Shown here piece by piece: positions 16,135-24,820 of a stretch of DNA of 64,000 nucleotides. Source of the DNA: Chloroflexota bacterium (GTDB taxonomy: Bacteria > Chloroflexota > Anaerolineae > Promineifilales > Promineifilaceae); NCBI GenBank assembly GCA_013112725.1, contig JABFFZ010000002.1:62001-126000 (forward strand), in the 5' to 3' direction. The notes beneath the pieces are model-generated. The model made no database searches and was not told the DNA's origin. It was given only the letters and a program-made list of their open reading frames with translations. The translations under genes were made by a program, and so were the position numbers. How positions within the stretch are numbered: position 1 is the first letter of the stretch; the number at the start of each line of letters is the position of its first letter.

Positions 16135-17151
16135 ATGTCTCAACTCAACAGCGAAGATCGGGCACAACTGCGTGAATTCCTCAGCGAGCGTTTTAGTCTG
16201 GACGAGATGAAAACGCTCTGTTTTGACCTGGGGCTGGACTATGAGGAGTTTCCCCACGCCACCAAAAGCGAATTCTCGCGGGAACTGATTGTCTACTTTC
16301 AACGGCATAACAAACTGGGCTGCCTGGTAGCGGAGATGATTAAAGCGCGACCCGATCCCTGGCTGACGCAACTATTGGCGCAAGTGTCAAGCTGCCGGCC
16401 GAATGAAAAAGTCCAGATTGTCCTCTCCAATGACAAGATCAAGAGCCGCCCGGATTTGAAGCAAAAGCTGGCCGAACTGCTGGGTATTTCGGCCGATGAG
16501 GTGATGATCCTGGCGACGGCGCCGGGCAGCGTGAAGGTGTTGGTGGGTGTGCCGCCCAGGGAAGCAGACAAACTGGCGGTGCTCTCGTTACCGTACCAAC
16601 TACACGAGTATGAGATTGTGTCGGTGACGCCTTATGTCAAGCTACCAACGGGGGCACAGCAGGGCTGGCGCACGGCCGTGACCCGCACCACGCTTGTCAC
16701 AACAACGGCCGCCACCACCGGCGGCGGGCTTCCCCTTGTCGTCAAAATCCTCATCGGTCTGCTGATTCTGGCGGGCATGATGGCCGCCGGGGTATTGATT
16801 GTGGGCAACCGCCAGCCAGAATTGACCGTCTACAACCAATGCCCCAACCCACTGCCCATACCCGCGCCAGATGCTATCAAATCCGTCCTGTCTTTGCCGG
16901 AGGCTATTCCCCCAGGTGGCAGTATGAATGTACCGGTACTCGTCGGCGCCTATGAACTGTTTGTTTCCCCAGATGGGGTGATGGTTTTGGTATTACCCCG
17001 GTCCATACCGGGCGTTGGATTGCGTGAGGTGCAGTTGGGGCAAATGGACAGGGGCACGGCCGTGACGTTGAACGGCCGTCCGCTCACCCCGCCACAACGT
17101 TTCCAAATCGAATCCGGCCAAAACTACGAACTGGTAATTTGTGCGCCATGA
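16135..17151 (+). CDS. Effector-associated (death-like) domain membrane protein
   Basis: 338 residues. Residues about 8-75 match the bacterial effector-associated domain pattern: FSLDEMKTLCFDLGLDYEEF, then KSEFSRELIVYFQRHNKLG and the closing ARPDPW. These domains recruit effectors or proteases in counter-invader and programmed-death systems. A second alpha/beta-like segment (about 90-165) follows, then one membrane span (LVVKILIGLLILAGMMAAGV, about 203-225) and an outer beta-rich domain. No effector gene with a matching domain is adjacent. It has no promoter of its own that I can see and starts 58 bases after the T-box terminator, so its expression probably depends on leader read-through. It separates the leader from leuS. 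Confidence 0.72.
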   Translation: MSQLNSEDRAQLREFLSERFSLDEMKTLCFDLGLDYEEFPHATKSEFSRELIVYFQRHNKLGCLVAEMIKARPDPWLTQLLAQVSSCRPNEKVQIVLSNDKIKSRPDLKQKLAELLGISADEVMILATAPGSVKVLVGVPPREADKLAVLSLPYQLHEYEIVSVTPYVKLPTGAQQGWRTAVTRTTLVTTTAATTGGGLPLVVKILIGLLILAGMMAAGVLIVGNRQPELTVYNQCPNPLPIPAPDAIKSVLSLPEAIPPGGSMNVPVLVGAYELFVSPDGVMVLVLPRSIPGVGLREVQLGQMDRGTAVTLNGRPLTPPQRFQIESGQNYELVICAP

Positions 17152-17392
17152 TAATGAGCAGGTGATGGGGTGATGGAGTGATGAGGTGCACGGTCATTCC
17201 GGCCCTTCTTTGCCTCAGGGCAGGCTAGTCTTCGAGGAGGTATTTCTCCCGTTTGTACAGGGGAAAGATTCCTCGCTCCGAAGACTTCGCTCGGAATAAC
17301 AGGCGAAAGTAAAAGTCTGGAGGGGAGGCTTTAGCCGCAAGGGATAACGGCTAAAGCCTCCCCTCCAGAGACAACGCAGGGAAAAGTGAGTG
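17152..17392. repeat. Repeat-rich gap between the EAD gene and leuS
   Basis: Contains short GATGGGGT-type units (17158-17185) and a segment reading ATTCCTCGCTCCGAAGACTT, of a kind common as scattered intergenic repeats. A 22-bp perfect inverted repeat follows at 17316-17369 (TCTGGAGGGGAGGCTTTAGC and complement). No gene is seen. Confidence 0.7.
17316..17369. repeat. GGCTTTAGCC palindromic element
   Basis: A 22-base arm at 17316-17337 is exactly complementary to 17348-17369 around a 10-base loop. A degraded relative is at 40838-40892, and the core GGCTTTAGCC also appears at 45632. It lies 24 bases upstream of leuS. Confidence 0.8.
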
Positions 17393-19837
17393 ATGAGTAC
17401 ATACAATCCAAACGAAATTGAAGCGAAGTGGCAGCAGCAATGGGAGGAAACAAAGCTGTATCGGCAGGTGATTGACCGCACCCGGCCGAAACATTATGCC
17501 CTGACCATGCTGCCTTACCCCTCCGGCGATCTGCACATCGGCCACTGGTACGCCATGACGCCGTCCGATGCGCGGGCGCGCTACATGCGCATGAAAGGGT
17601 ACAACGTGCTGTTCCCCATGGGCTTTGACGCCTTCGGCCTGCCCGCCGAAAACGCGGCCATCAAAAACCACACCCACCCCGCCAAATGGACATTCGCCAA
17701 CATTGAGCGGATGCGCGGCCAACTGCGCAGCATGGGCGCGATGTTTGATTGGGAACGCGAAGCCGTTTCCGCCGACCCTGGCTATTACAAATGGACACAG
17801 TGGTTTTTCAAGAAGCTGATGGCGTTGGGGCTGGCCTACCGGAAAATGGCGGCCGTAGATTTTTGCCCCAACTGCAACACCACCCTGGCCCGCGAACAGG
17901 TGTGGGGCGAAGACCGCCACTGCGAACGGTGCGGCACGCCGGTCATCAAAAAAGATTTGGAGCAGTGGTTTTTCAAGACCACCGATTACGCCGAGGAACT
18001 GCTCGATTTCAGCCAGATTGAGTGGCCGGAACGGGTGAAAGTGATGCAGACCAACTGGATCGGCCGTTCCACCGGCGCGGATGTCACTTTTCACACCGAA
18101 CAGGGCGACCCGATTGAGATTTTCACCACCCGGCCCGATACGCTGTGGGGGGCCACTTTTATGGTTCTGGCCCCGGAACACCCGCTGGTAGACAAAATCA
18201 CGACGGCCGAACAGCGGGCCACCGTTGACGCTTACATCCAGCAGGCGCAGCGCCTCACCGATATTGACCGGGAAACGGCCGACCGCGAAAAAACGGGCGT
18301 CTTCACCGGCGCTTACGCCGTCAATCCCGTCAATCAGGCCCGCATCCCCATCTGGATTGCCGACTACGTGTTGATGAGCTACGGCTCTGGGGCCATCATG
18401 GCCGTGCCCGCCCACGATGAGCGCGACTTTGAGTTTGCTCGCAAATTTGGCCTGGAGATTGTGGAAGTGATTCGGATGCCGGGCCGTACCGACGCCGACG
18501 GGGAACTGGAAGCGGCCTATACGTCCAAATATGAAGGGCATCTGGTCAATTCCGGCGAATTCACCGCGACGCCGGTCAGTGAAGCCATCCCCAAAGTGAC
18601 CGCCTGGTTGGAAGAGAAAGGCATTGGCAAAGAGGCGGTCAATTACCGGCTACGGGACTGGCTGATCAGCCGCCAGCGGTATTGGGGGGCGCCCATTCCT
18701 GTGGTCTACTGCCCGGAGCATGGTGCCGTGGCCGTACCCGATGAACAGCTACCCGTGCTGCTGCCGGAGGATGTGGAATTTATGCCCACCGGCGAAAGCC
18801 CGCTCAAATTCCACGAGGGATTTATCCATACTGAATGTCCCATTTGCGGCCAGCCCGCGCTGCGGGAGACGGATACGATGGACACCTTTATGTGTTCCAG
18901 CTGGTATCAATACCGCTACCTCAGCCCGCACGATGATCAGCACCCCTTTGACCCCGAAGAAGGCGCGTACTGGCTGCCCGTTGACCAGTACACGGGTGGC
19001 ATTGAACACGCTACCATGCACCTGATTTACACCCGCTTTTTCACCATGGCGATGCGCAAAATGGGGCTGGTGAACTTCAGCGAGCCGATGATTCGCCTGT
19101 ATAACCAGGGCATGGTGCTGGGCGAAGATGGCGAAAAGATGTCCAAGTCACGCGGTAACGTGGTCGCCCCGGATGCACTGGTGCAGAAATATGGCGCGGA
19201 CACGGTGCGGACGTATCTGATGTTTTTCGCCAAATGGGATCAGGGTGGCCCCTGGAATTATGATGGCATTAAGGGGCCACAGCGTTTGTTGAACGATGTG
19301 TGGGAGATTGGGCAGTATGGTTATCAGCCCCAGCAAGAAGATGAAACTGCCAGCCGTCAATTGCGCCGCAAAACACACCAGACGATCCGCCGGGTATCGG
19401 AGGATATGGAGAGCTTTTCGTTTAACACGGCCGTCGCCGCCCTGATGGAACTGCGTAATGCCCTGAACGACGGCCGTAAAGCGGCCAACGTCAGCCAGTT
19501 CGCCTGGCAGGAAGCGGTGGACACGCTGCTGCTGCTGCTGGCCCCCATCGCCCCGCACATCACCGAGGAGTTATGGGCACAGCGCGGCCACGCCTACAGC
19601 ATTCACCAGCAGCCCTGGCCGCAATGGGACGAGGCCGTGGCCAGAGAAGACGCCATTACGCTGATTGTGCAGGTGAACGGCCGTGTCCGGGACAAGCTAG
19701 AAGTCCCGGCCGACCTGGATGACGAAACCGTCAAACAAATCGCCCTCAGTTCCGACAAGGCCCAAGGCTGGCTGGACGGCAAAGAACCGCGCAAAGTGAT
19801 CGTCGTGCGCGGCAAACTGGTGAACATCGTGGTATAG
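17393..19837 (+). CDS. leuS: Leucyl-tRNA synthetase
   Basis: Class I aminoacyl-tRNA synthetase charging tRNA-Leu. The HIGH motif is in YPSGDLHIGHWYAMTPSD, the KMSKS motif in EDGEKMSKSRGNVVAPDA, and the zinc-binding region carries CPNC and CERC. The editing domain contains the Thr-rich segment IFTTRPDTLWGATFM. At about 814 residues it is full length. ATG 17393 is taken as start; a GTG directly before it is also possible, with AGGG upstream. The CTC specifier in the leader at 15600 indicates that this gene was, and perhaps still is, controlled by tRNA-Leu charging. Confidence 0.97.
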   Translation: MSTYNPNEIEAKWQQQWEETKLYRQVIDRTRPKHYALTMLPYPSGDLHIGHWYAMTPSDARARYMRMKGYNVLFPMGFDAFGLPAENAAIKNHTHPAKWTFANIERMRGQLRSMGAMFDWEREAVSADPGYYKWTQWFFKKLMALGLAYRKMAAVDFCPNCNTTLAREQVWGEDRHCERCGTPVIKKDLEQWFFKTTDYAEELLDFSQIEWPERVKVMQTNWIGRSTGADVTFHTEQGDPIEIFTTRPDTLWGATFMVLAPEHPLVDKITTAEQRATVDAYIQQAQRLTDIDRETADREKTGVFTGAYAVNPVNQARIPIWIADYVLMSYGSGAIMAVPAHDERDFEFARKFGLEIVEVIRMPGRTDADGELEAAYTSKYEGHLVNSGEFTATPVSEAIPKVTAWLEEKGIGKEAVNYRLRDWLISRQRYWGAPIPVVYCPEHGAVAVPDEQLPVLLPEDVEFMPTGESPLKFHEGFIHTECPICGQPALRETDTMDTFMCSSWYQYRYLSPHDDQHPFDPEEGAYWLPVDQYTGGIEHATMHLIYTRFFTMAMRKMGLVNFSEPMIRLYNQGMVLGEDGEKMSKSRGNVVAPDALVQKYGADTVRTYLMFFAKWDQGGPWNYDGIKGPQRLLNDVWEIGQYGYQPQQEDETASRQLRRKTHQTIRRVSEDMESFSFNTAVAALMELRNALNDGRKAANVSQFAWQEAVDTLLLLLAPIAPHITEELWAQRGHAYSIHQQPWPQWDEAVAREDAITLIVQVNGRVRDKLEVPADLDDETVKQIALSSDKAQGWLDGKEPRKVIVVRGKLVNIVV

Positions 19838-19846
19838 AATGACAGG

Positions 19847-19909
19847 AGTGCCAGGCACAGGGCACAAGGCATTGGTCTAACCAAAGAGTTTTGCCCTGTG
19901 CCTGGCACT
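19847..19909. repeat. Inverted repeat after leuS
   Basis: AGTGCCAGGCACAGGGCA faces TTGCCCTGTGCCTGGCACT around about 26 bases. A shorter copy of the core TGTGCCTGGCAC appears at 29170. It probably ends or protects the leuS message, though no T-run follows. Confidence 0.75.
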
Positions 19910-20007
19910 GCCCACTGCCCAACTTGCCCGTTGTGCTACAATGTCTGCATCCTGGAACACCTGCTCGCTGTGACCGGTCTCTGACCGTGTCACTTCTGGA
20001 GATTCCT

Positions 20008-20625
20008 ATGTTAGCCCAACTAACCCGCGTAGAGATTGCCGAACTGATGACGGCCGAGGAGTTTTTCGCCTTTTCGCCAGACGACGAAAAGGCGGAATTG
20101 ATCAATGGAGTATATGTCGTGTTCCCACCACCAATGGATAACCATGAAAAGGAATACATGTTTCTGTTGAGACTGATCGGCGAATTTGTTGAGATGTACG
20201 ATTTAGGTGAGGTGCGGGGATCACGCACGGCCGTGCGCCTGGCCGATGATCAGGTGTTTGAACCAGACATCCTCTTTGTGGCGCGGGAACGGCAAACAAT
20301 TATTCAAGAGCGAGGTATCTTCGGTGCGCCTGATCTGGTTGTAGAAATCCTATCCGTCTCCACGGCTCGTTATGATCGTGGCGAAAAGTTTCTGGCTTAC
20401 CAGGCAGCCGGTGTTCAGGAATTGTGGCTGATTGACCCCTATGGCCCCGCCGGAACTGAATTTTACCAGCGACAGGGGAACCGACTGCAACCCATTATGC
20501 CCGACGCTGATGGCTGGTTGCCATCCCTGGCCCTGCCTGCTTTTCGTCTCAATACAACCTGGTTATGGCCTGCGGACCGTTTCGTTAAAGTACAAACAGC
20601 CCTGAAAGCGATGGAAAATGGATGA
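20008..20625 (+). CDS. Uma2-family (DUF820) putative endonuclease
   Basis: 205 residues with the PD-(D/E)xK-like pattern of Uma2: ELINGVYVVFPPP, FEPDILFVARER, GAPDLVVEILSVSTARYDRGEKFLAYQAAGVQELWLIDP (given in parts; key residues are the Asp of PDI, the PDL Asp, the Glu of VEI and the Lys of GEKF). Start ATG 20008 lies 8 bases after GGAG. Upstream codons in the same frame overlap the hairpin and are not used. These proteins are very common in Chloroflexota and cyanobacteria and their role is not established. The next gene overlaps its end by 8 bases. Confidence 0.85.
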   Translation: MLAQLTRVEIAELMTAEEFFAFSPDDEKAELINGVYVVFPPPMDNHEKEYMFLLRLIGEFVEMYDLGEVRGSRTAVRLADDQVFEPDILFVARERQTIIQERGIFGAPDLVVEILSVSTARYDRGEKFLAYQAAGVQELWLIDPYGPAGTEFYQRQGNRLQPIMPDADGWLPSLALPAFRLNTTWLWPADRFVKVQTALKAMENG

Positions 20626-21046
20626 AACAATGAACAGCAATCTCGATATAGCCAAAGCATATATCGAACTATTTAATGACCGCACGGCCGTTGCCGCACA
20701 ATTCCTCCCTTTCTGGCACGAAGAGATTCAGTTCCGTGAACTGCCCAGCCTGATTGCCCCACATGGCAGCAACCGCAACCGGAACGTGATGGCCGCCGGG
20801 ATTGCCCAGGACGCGCAAATCCTGACCCGCCAGCAGTACACCATCTTCAACGCCATCGAATCTGGCGATACCGTTGTGCTGGAAGTGACCTGGGAAGGGG
20901 ACCTGGCGATTCCCTTTGGCGCAGTGCCGGCGGGGGCCACCCTGCGGGCGCATATTGCTATGTTTTTAGAGTTTGTGGACGGCTGTATCATCCGCCAACG
21001 CAACTACGACTGTTATGAACCTTTGCTGGTCACGGCGACGGCGTAG
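20618..21046 (+). CDS. SnoaL/NTF2-like protein
   Basis: 142 residues with the cone-shaped NTF2 fold signature: helix AKAYIELFNDRT, strand AQFLPFWHEEIQFRELP, and paired strands GDTVVLEVTWEGDL and LRAHIAMFLEFVDGCIIRQRNYDCYEP. Such proteins are small-molecule isomerases, cyclases or binding proteins; the substrate cannot be told. ATG 20618 overlaps the Uma2 stop (ATGGATGA), suggesting coupled translation; ATG 20630 is the alternative. Its 3' end overlaps the convergent PIN gene by 17 bases. Confidence 0.72.
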   Translation: MDETMNSNLDIAKAYIELFNDRTAVAAQFLPFWHEEIQFRELPSLIAPHGSNRNRNVMAAGIAQDAQILTRQQYTIFNAIESGDTVVLEVTWEGDLAIPFGAVPAGATLRAHIAMFLEFVDGCIIRQRNYDCYEPLLVTATA

Positions 21047-21473
21047 GGGGTGGCGGGAGTAAGGTGAGGAAAGCGGCAGGAGTCAAAACGGGTACAGGTT
21101 GGGTTTCAAAATCCTGTGGGTTTCTGGTCACAATGTAGTCAAGATTTGCATTGAGGGCCGCCGCCATCTGCACCGCATCTTCAAAATCCTTCCAACTCAA
21201 GGCCTGAGCTGTCCGGATTACCTGGTCATCTACGGTTGCCACGCGAAACGAGTTTAGCAAGTCAGCAATGGTGGTTACGGCCGTTTGCCGGTTCGCCAAA
21301 CGCGAGACGATATAAAACAGATTGGTAATGCTATGAGCAGCTAATAAGCCCTCCACCTCTTGGTTGGCAACAGCATCCATAACCAGGGCAGACTGGGTGT
21401 AAAATGGCTGGCGTCCCTGAACCACATCCACCGCGATATTCAAATCAACCAGGATACGCAATTTATTCGCCAT
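21030..21473 (-). CDS. PIN-domain ribonuclease toxin (VapC-like)
   Basis: About 147 residues from ATG 21473. The first PIN acidic residue is in RILVDLNIAVDVV, and later ones are in SWKDFEDAVQM and the C-terminal LDYIVTRNPQDF, which matches PIN proteins of the NIAVDV type. The start overlaps the last 11 bases of the antitoxin gene upstream, a normal arrangement for toxin-antitoxin pairs. It should cleave RNA when freed from its partner. Confidence 0.86.
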   Translation of the reverse strand: MANKLRILVDLNIAVDVVQGRQPFYTQSALVMDAVANQEVEGLLAAHSITNLFYIVSRLANRQTAVTTIADLLNSFRVATVDDQVIRTAQALSWKDFEDAVQMAAALNANLDYIVTRNPQDFETQPVPVLTPAAFLTLLPPPPTPSP

Positions 21474-21711
21474 ATTTGTCCAAAAGATATTGGAATCTGG
21501 CATCATCTATGTCGCTGTCTGGCGGGATAATACCTGTTAATCTTTGTACCAGTGGAGTGTGTGCTATCTCTTTTCGCCGTGACAAATCGCGCAAATATAC
21601 CTCTACTAATTGGGAAACAGAGGTGTTATTGAGAGAAGCATACTCCTTGGCCTCTTCAATAAGCTGACTATCAACTCGTAAAGTTAGTTTTTTCTTTTCT
21701 GCTACGTACAT
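21463..21711 (-). CDS. Ribbon-helix-helix-like antitoxin
   Basis: 82 residues. The N-terminus KKKLTLRVDSQLIEEAKEYA is a beta strand and helix typical of short antitoxins that bind DNA as dimers (DUF6364-like). The C-terminal SDIDDARFQYLLDKYGE is likely the toxin-binding tail. It overlaps the PIN gene by 11 bases on the same strand. The region upstream (21712-21785) presumably contains its autoregulated promoter. Confidence 0.85.
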   Translation of the reverse strand: MYVAEKKKLTLRVDSQLIEEAKEYASLNNTSVSQLVEVYLRDLSRRKEIAHTPLVQRLTGIIPPDSDIDDARFQYLLDKYGE

Positions 21712-21783
21712 CCAAAACCTCCAGCGGAATTATGACGTGCATACTAGCACGATCTTGTACGGCAAACAAGGTGTTGAGCAAAT

Positions 21784-21836
21784 GATCGGCGAACGGTAAA
21801 CGGTAACCAGTAAAGCAACCGATTACCTTTTACCGA
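21784..21836. repeat. CGGTAAC/CGATTAC heptamer hairpin
   Basis: Units GGTAAACGGTAACCAGTAA face inverted units CCGATTACC and ACCGATTACG. The array runs up to the stop codon of the lipoprotein gene. Confidence 0.78.
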
Positions 21837-23483
21837 TTACGGAACAACGATCTCTGGCTGCCAATGGAAGTGATGGGGTTCTGCGCCCAACACGGCCGTG
21901 ACATCATACAAATAGTCGCCATCCGCCGGGGCATAATAAACACGGCCGTACTCCTGAGACACAATCACCACCCCATAACCGTCTGTTGACCAGGCGGCGC
22001 TGGCCGTGCCGGGCAAAAACTGCACGGGAGGTGAGGCATTCACCCGCTCTGGCGTCTCATTGAAGGAAGTGAGATGGTATGCACCCGCCTCCGTGTTGAG
22101 GGTATCTGAGGCAAACAAGACATAGGCGAAACGGCCGTCTTCCAGATGCTGCCCCCCCGCTGCCCCCACATTCTGGTTGGACAGCACCACCGATTCCTCT
22201 TTCACAATCGCATTTTGCTCCGGCTGGAAGCGCCACAGTTCGGCGCGGGGCTGGAATGTGCCCGTGCCCGTTTCCGAGCGCAAGACAAAGAGACGCGCAT
22301 CCGGCATCCATGATACTTCGGTGGGGAATTCATTCACGTAGACGAAGGAATCGGGCACATCCACCAGGGCGCGGGTGGGCACATCAAACACGGCGCGATT
22401 GCCCCCTTCCCAGCCACCCTTCCACAGTAGCAGGTAACGGCCGTTATTGGCCCACGCAATGGGCGAATAGACAGCCACATTGGCAATGTCCGGCGCCTGC
22501 TCGTTAAACGGGCGGTTAGAAATCAGTTGCTCCGATTCACGCCCGGCCAGATTTTGCAGCCAGACGGCCGTGTTATCATTCCACACAAACAAATTATTGT
22601 CCGGGTGCCAGACCAGCCCACCGCAGTAACGCTCACAGGCCGCCACATCGGTGATCATCCCCGGTGTCCCGCCACCGGTTGGCAGAAAATAAACATGCAG
22701 CACCGGTTCGCCGCTCTCCCGCACGGCATATGCGCCATTCAAACTGCTTCCCTGGAAAGCCACATGCCGGGCATCAGGCGACAGCGCCAGCCCGGCCAGG
22801 TTATCCACGCGGGACACAATGCGCCAGGTCTGGTTGCTGACCAGATCCATGAACCACAACTCATGCTGTGTGTCTAGATCGGGGTATTGGTGATCATCGC
22901 CGGCGATGTTGGTGCGGGTGACAGGGATGGAAGCCGTCAGCCGGGCAATCACCGCCCGTTTGCCATCGGCGCTGACGGAAAAGTCGGTCAGGTCGCCCAC
23001 CGCCGGGTTCCACTGGCCGGCATTTTCACGGACGCGCTCTCCAGGCAAGGGGCCGGGCAGCAGCACTTCAATCTGGCCTGCCCGGTGATTCCAGCGCTTA
23101 AACGCGCCATCGGCCAGAAAGAGCAAATCGCGGCTGGTGCTGGGGAGGGGGCTGCCGGTAATGGCCTGCACCGGGGGATTGGTGACGGGCGTGGCGGCCG
23201 GTGTACTCATCCCGGTGGCTGTGGCTGCCAGCGTGGGGGTTGGTTCCGGGGTGAATTCGGCGCCGGGTACGGCCGTTTCGCTGATCACATCTCCGGGGGC
23301 TAAGGTGGGGGATATGGCCGTGTCCCCGCCAACAGGGGTACCAATCTGGCCCACATTCACATTAGGTGGGGGCAAGATAGGCGTCGGCTCGGCTTCGGGC
23401 TGCGCATTGCAGGCCGTCAGCCACACCAGGCCTATAACAAAGGCCAAGATGATGAGAAATCGTCGGGATAATGTTTGTTTCAT
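21837..23483 (-). CDS. Lipoprotein with TolB/PD40-like beta-propeller
   Basis: 548 residues from ATG 23483 (AGGCG upstream). A signal peptide ends in the lipobox WLTAC, so Cys near residue 25 should be lipidated. A Pro/Thr-rich linker (about 30-110) precedes repeated propeller blades such as LTDFSVSADGKRAVIAR, LAGLALSPDARHVAFQG and TEVSWMPDARLFVLRS. The ending TASAAWSTDGYGVVIVS completes the set. It is likely a surface-anchored binding or scaffold protein. No substrate can be named. Confidence 0.85.
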   Translation of the reverse strand: MKQTLSRRFLIILAFVIGLVWLTACNAQPEAEPTPILPPPNVNVGQIGTPVGGDTAISPTLAPGDVISETAVPGAEFTPEPTPTLAATATGMSTPAATPVTNPPVQAITGSPLPSTSRDLLFLADGAFKRWNHRAGQIEVLLPGPLPGERVRENAGQWNPAVGDLTDFSVSADGKRAVIARLTASIPVTRTNIAGDDHQYPDLDTQHELWFMDLVSNQTWRIVSRVDNLAGLALSPDARHVAFQGSSLNGAYAVRESGEPVLHVYFLPTGGGTPGMITDVAACERYCGGLVWHPDNNLFVWNDNTAVWLQNLAGRESEQLISNRPFNEQAPDIANVAVYSPIAWANNGRYLLLWKGGWEGGNRAVFDVPTRALVDVPDSFVYVNEFPTEVSWMPDARLFVLRSETGTGTFQPRAELWRFQPEQNAIVKEESVVLSNQNVGAAGGQHLEDGRFAYVLFASDTLNTEAGAYHLTSFNETPERVNASPPVQFLPGTASAAWSTDGYGVVIVSQEYGRVYYAPADGDYLYDVTAVLGAEPHHFHWQPEIVVP

Positions 23484-23594
23484 GGTCGGTCGCCTCACTT
23501 TAATTGAGATAAATTACTGGCACGAGTGTAAAACAGGTGGCGCTGCTTTGCCATACGAACAGGCAATAAAGCAACCACGATACCCAACTATACT

Positions 23595-23649
23595 GTTTGT
23601 AGTAAGCGATTTGTCGCTGTAAAAGGGCGATGAATCGCCTACTACGAAC
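23595..23649. repeat. GTTTGTAGT...ACTACGAAC palindrome, family D
   Basis: GTTTGTAGTAAGCGATTTGT faces GATGAATCGCCTACTACGAAC-type sequence, with GCGAT/ATCGC arms inside. The outer ends recur at 45621 and 62859 with different interiors. Confidence 0.72.
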
Positions 23650-23667
23650 GGGTTTTGAGGAAGATAA

Positions 23668-24528
23668 ATGCCCCAACCAACCATTATTCAAGATACCGAT
23701 TATTTACAGAATGACCAATATAAAAATTCGGCCAACCTGGACGCGCGGGCGGCGCTGCACCGCCGTTTCCGCACGGCCGTGACGCCCTGGCCTGTGTGGG
23801 TATTTGACCAATTGGAACTGCAAGAGGGCACGGCCGTGTTGGAATGTGGCTGCGGCCCTGGCTGGCTATGGCGGGAAAACCTGGCTCGCATCCCGGCCAA
23901 CTGCCCCATCACCCTGACCGACTTGTCGCCGGGCATGGTAGCGGAGGCGGAAACGGCGCTGCAAAATTCCGATCACGACTTTCGGTTTCAGACGGCCAAC
24001 ATTCAAGAATTGCCTTTTCCCGACTGTAGTTTTGACGTGGTGATTGCCAACCACATGTTGTACCACGTGCCGAATTTGCCACAGGCGTTGCGGGAGGTGC
24101 GGCGGGTGCTGAAGGGGGACGGCCGTTTCTTCACCGCCACCAACGGCCAGAACCATCTGCGCGAATTGTGGCAAATCGGCCGGGAATTATGGCCGGCCGA
24201 AGATAGCCCACTACACAGTCTGGTTACAGCAGAATGGACACTTTCGTTTCGGTTAGAAAATGGGGCAGCGCAGTTAACGACCGTGTTCCCCCAGGTATCT
24301 CTCCTGCGCTATGATGACCACCTGGCCGTCACCGAAGTCGAACCGATTCTCGATTACCTGTTTTCCTCTTCATTTATTGGTGATGAGGTAAGACCCGCGC
24401 CGGAAATCATTGCCCAGGTACGACAAAAACTGACACAGCAAATCGCCCGCGATGGAGCCATCTATATCACCAAAGATACCGGGCTGTTTTATAGCTCTGG
24501 CATCCGTTCATTTCTCCATCCGCTGTAG
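23668..24528 (+). CDS. Class I SAM-dependent methyltransferase
   Basis: 286 residues. Motif I is VLECGCGPGWLW (about 57-68), motif II includes LTDLSPGMVAEAE, and a later motif reads FDVVIANHMLYHVPNLPQALREV, all typical of Methyltransf_11. The acceptor substrate is unknown. It is flanked by a repeat palindrome upstream and by the promoter region of the MacB-type exporter downstream. Confidence 0.88.
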   Translation: MPQPTIIQDTDYLQNDQYKNSANLDARAALHRRFRTAVTPWPVWVFDQLELQEGTAVLECGCGPGWLWRENLARIPANCPITLTDLSPGMVAEAETALQNSDHDFRFQTANIQELPFPDCSFDVVIANHMLYHVPNLPQALREVRRVLKGDGRFFTATNGQNHLRELWQIGRELWPAEDSPLHSLVTAEWTLSFRLENGAAQLTTVFPQVSLLRYDDHLAVTEVEPILDYLFSSSFIGDEVRPAPEIIAQVRQKLTQQIARDGAIYITKDTGLFYSSGIRSFLHPL

Positions 24529-24660
24529 TACGTGCCCAACCTGAATTTAAGGAGTTCGCCCGCCCACGTGCAAACGAGCAGCACGAGGGCGTGCTGCTCT
24601 CCTCACTCCACAAACTAAGTTTGTGGCGGTAGTAGTCTCCTAGAGCAAAATCCAGCCAGT

Positions 24661-24714
24661 TATTGACAAATAGTATACAATCTATTGACAAAATTATACA
24701 AAAGATGTACGATT
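24661..24714 (+). promoter_or_regulatory. Promoter with tandem 22-bp direct repeats
   Basis: Two adjacent direct repeats, TATTGACAAATAGTATACAA at 24661 and TATTGACAAAATTATACAAA at 24683, are exactly 22 bases apart. The second TTGACA (24685-24690) is followed after 17 bases by TACGAT (24708-24713). The sequence from -10 onward (TACGATTCTGCCTGTGATT) closely matches that of the MarR promoter at 34246. Confidence 0.6.
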
Positions 24715-24820
24715 CTGCCTGTGATTCAACCGCCTTGCTGAATGAGGCGTGTCTTTACAAATGATTACCAACAGGCTGAGTAGCGCAATCGCTACGGCCG
24801 TACAAAAAACAGGGAATATG

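Noticed and set aside
17351-18541. Long open frame opposite the start of leuS (396 codons)
   Set aside because: It is the complement of conserved leuS codons, has no family features, and its composition (many His, Pro, Arg, Gly) is that of an antisense shadow.
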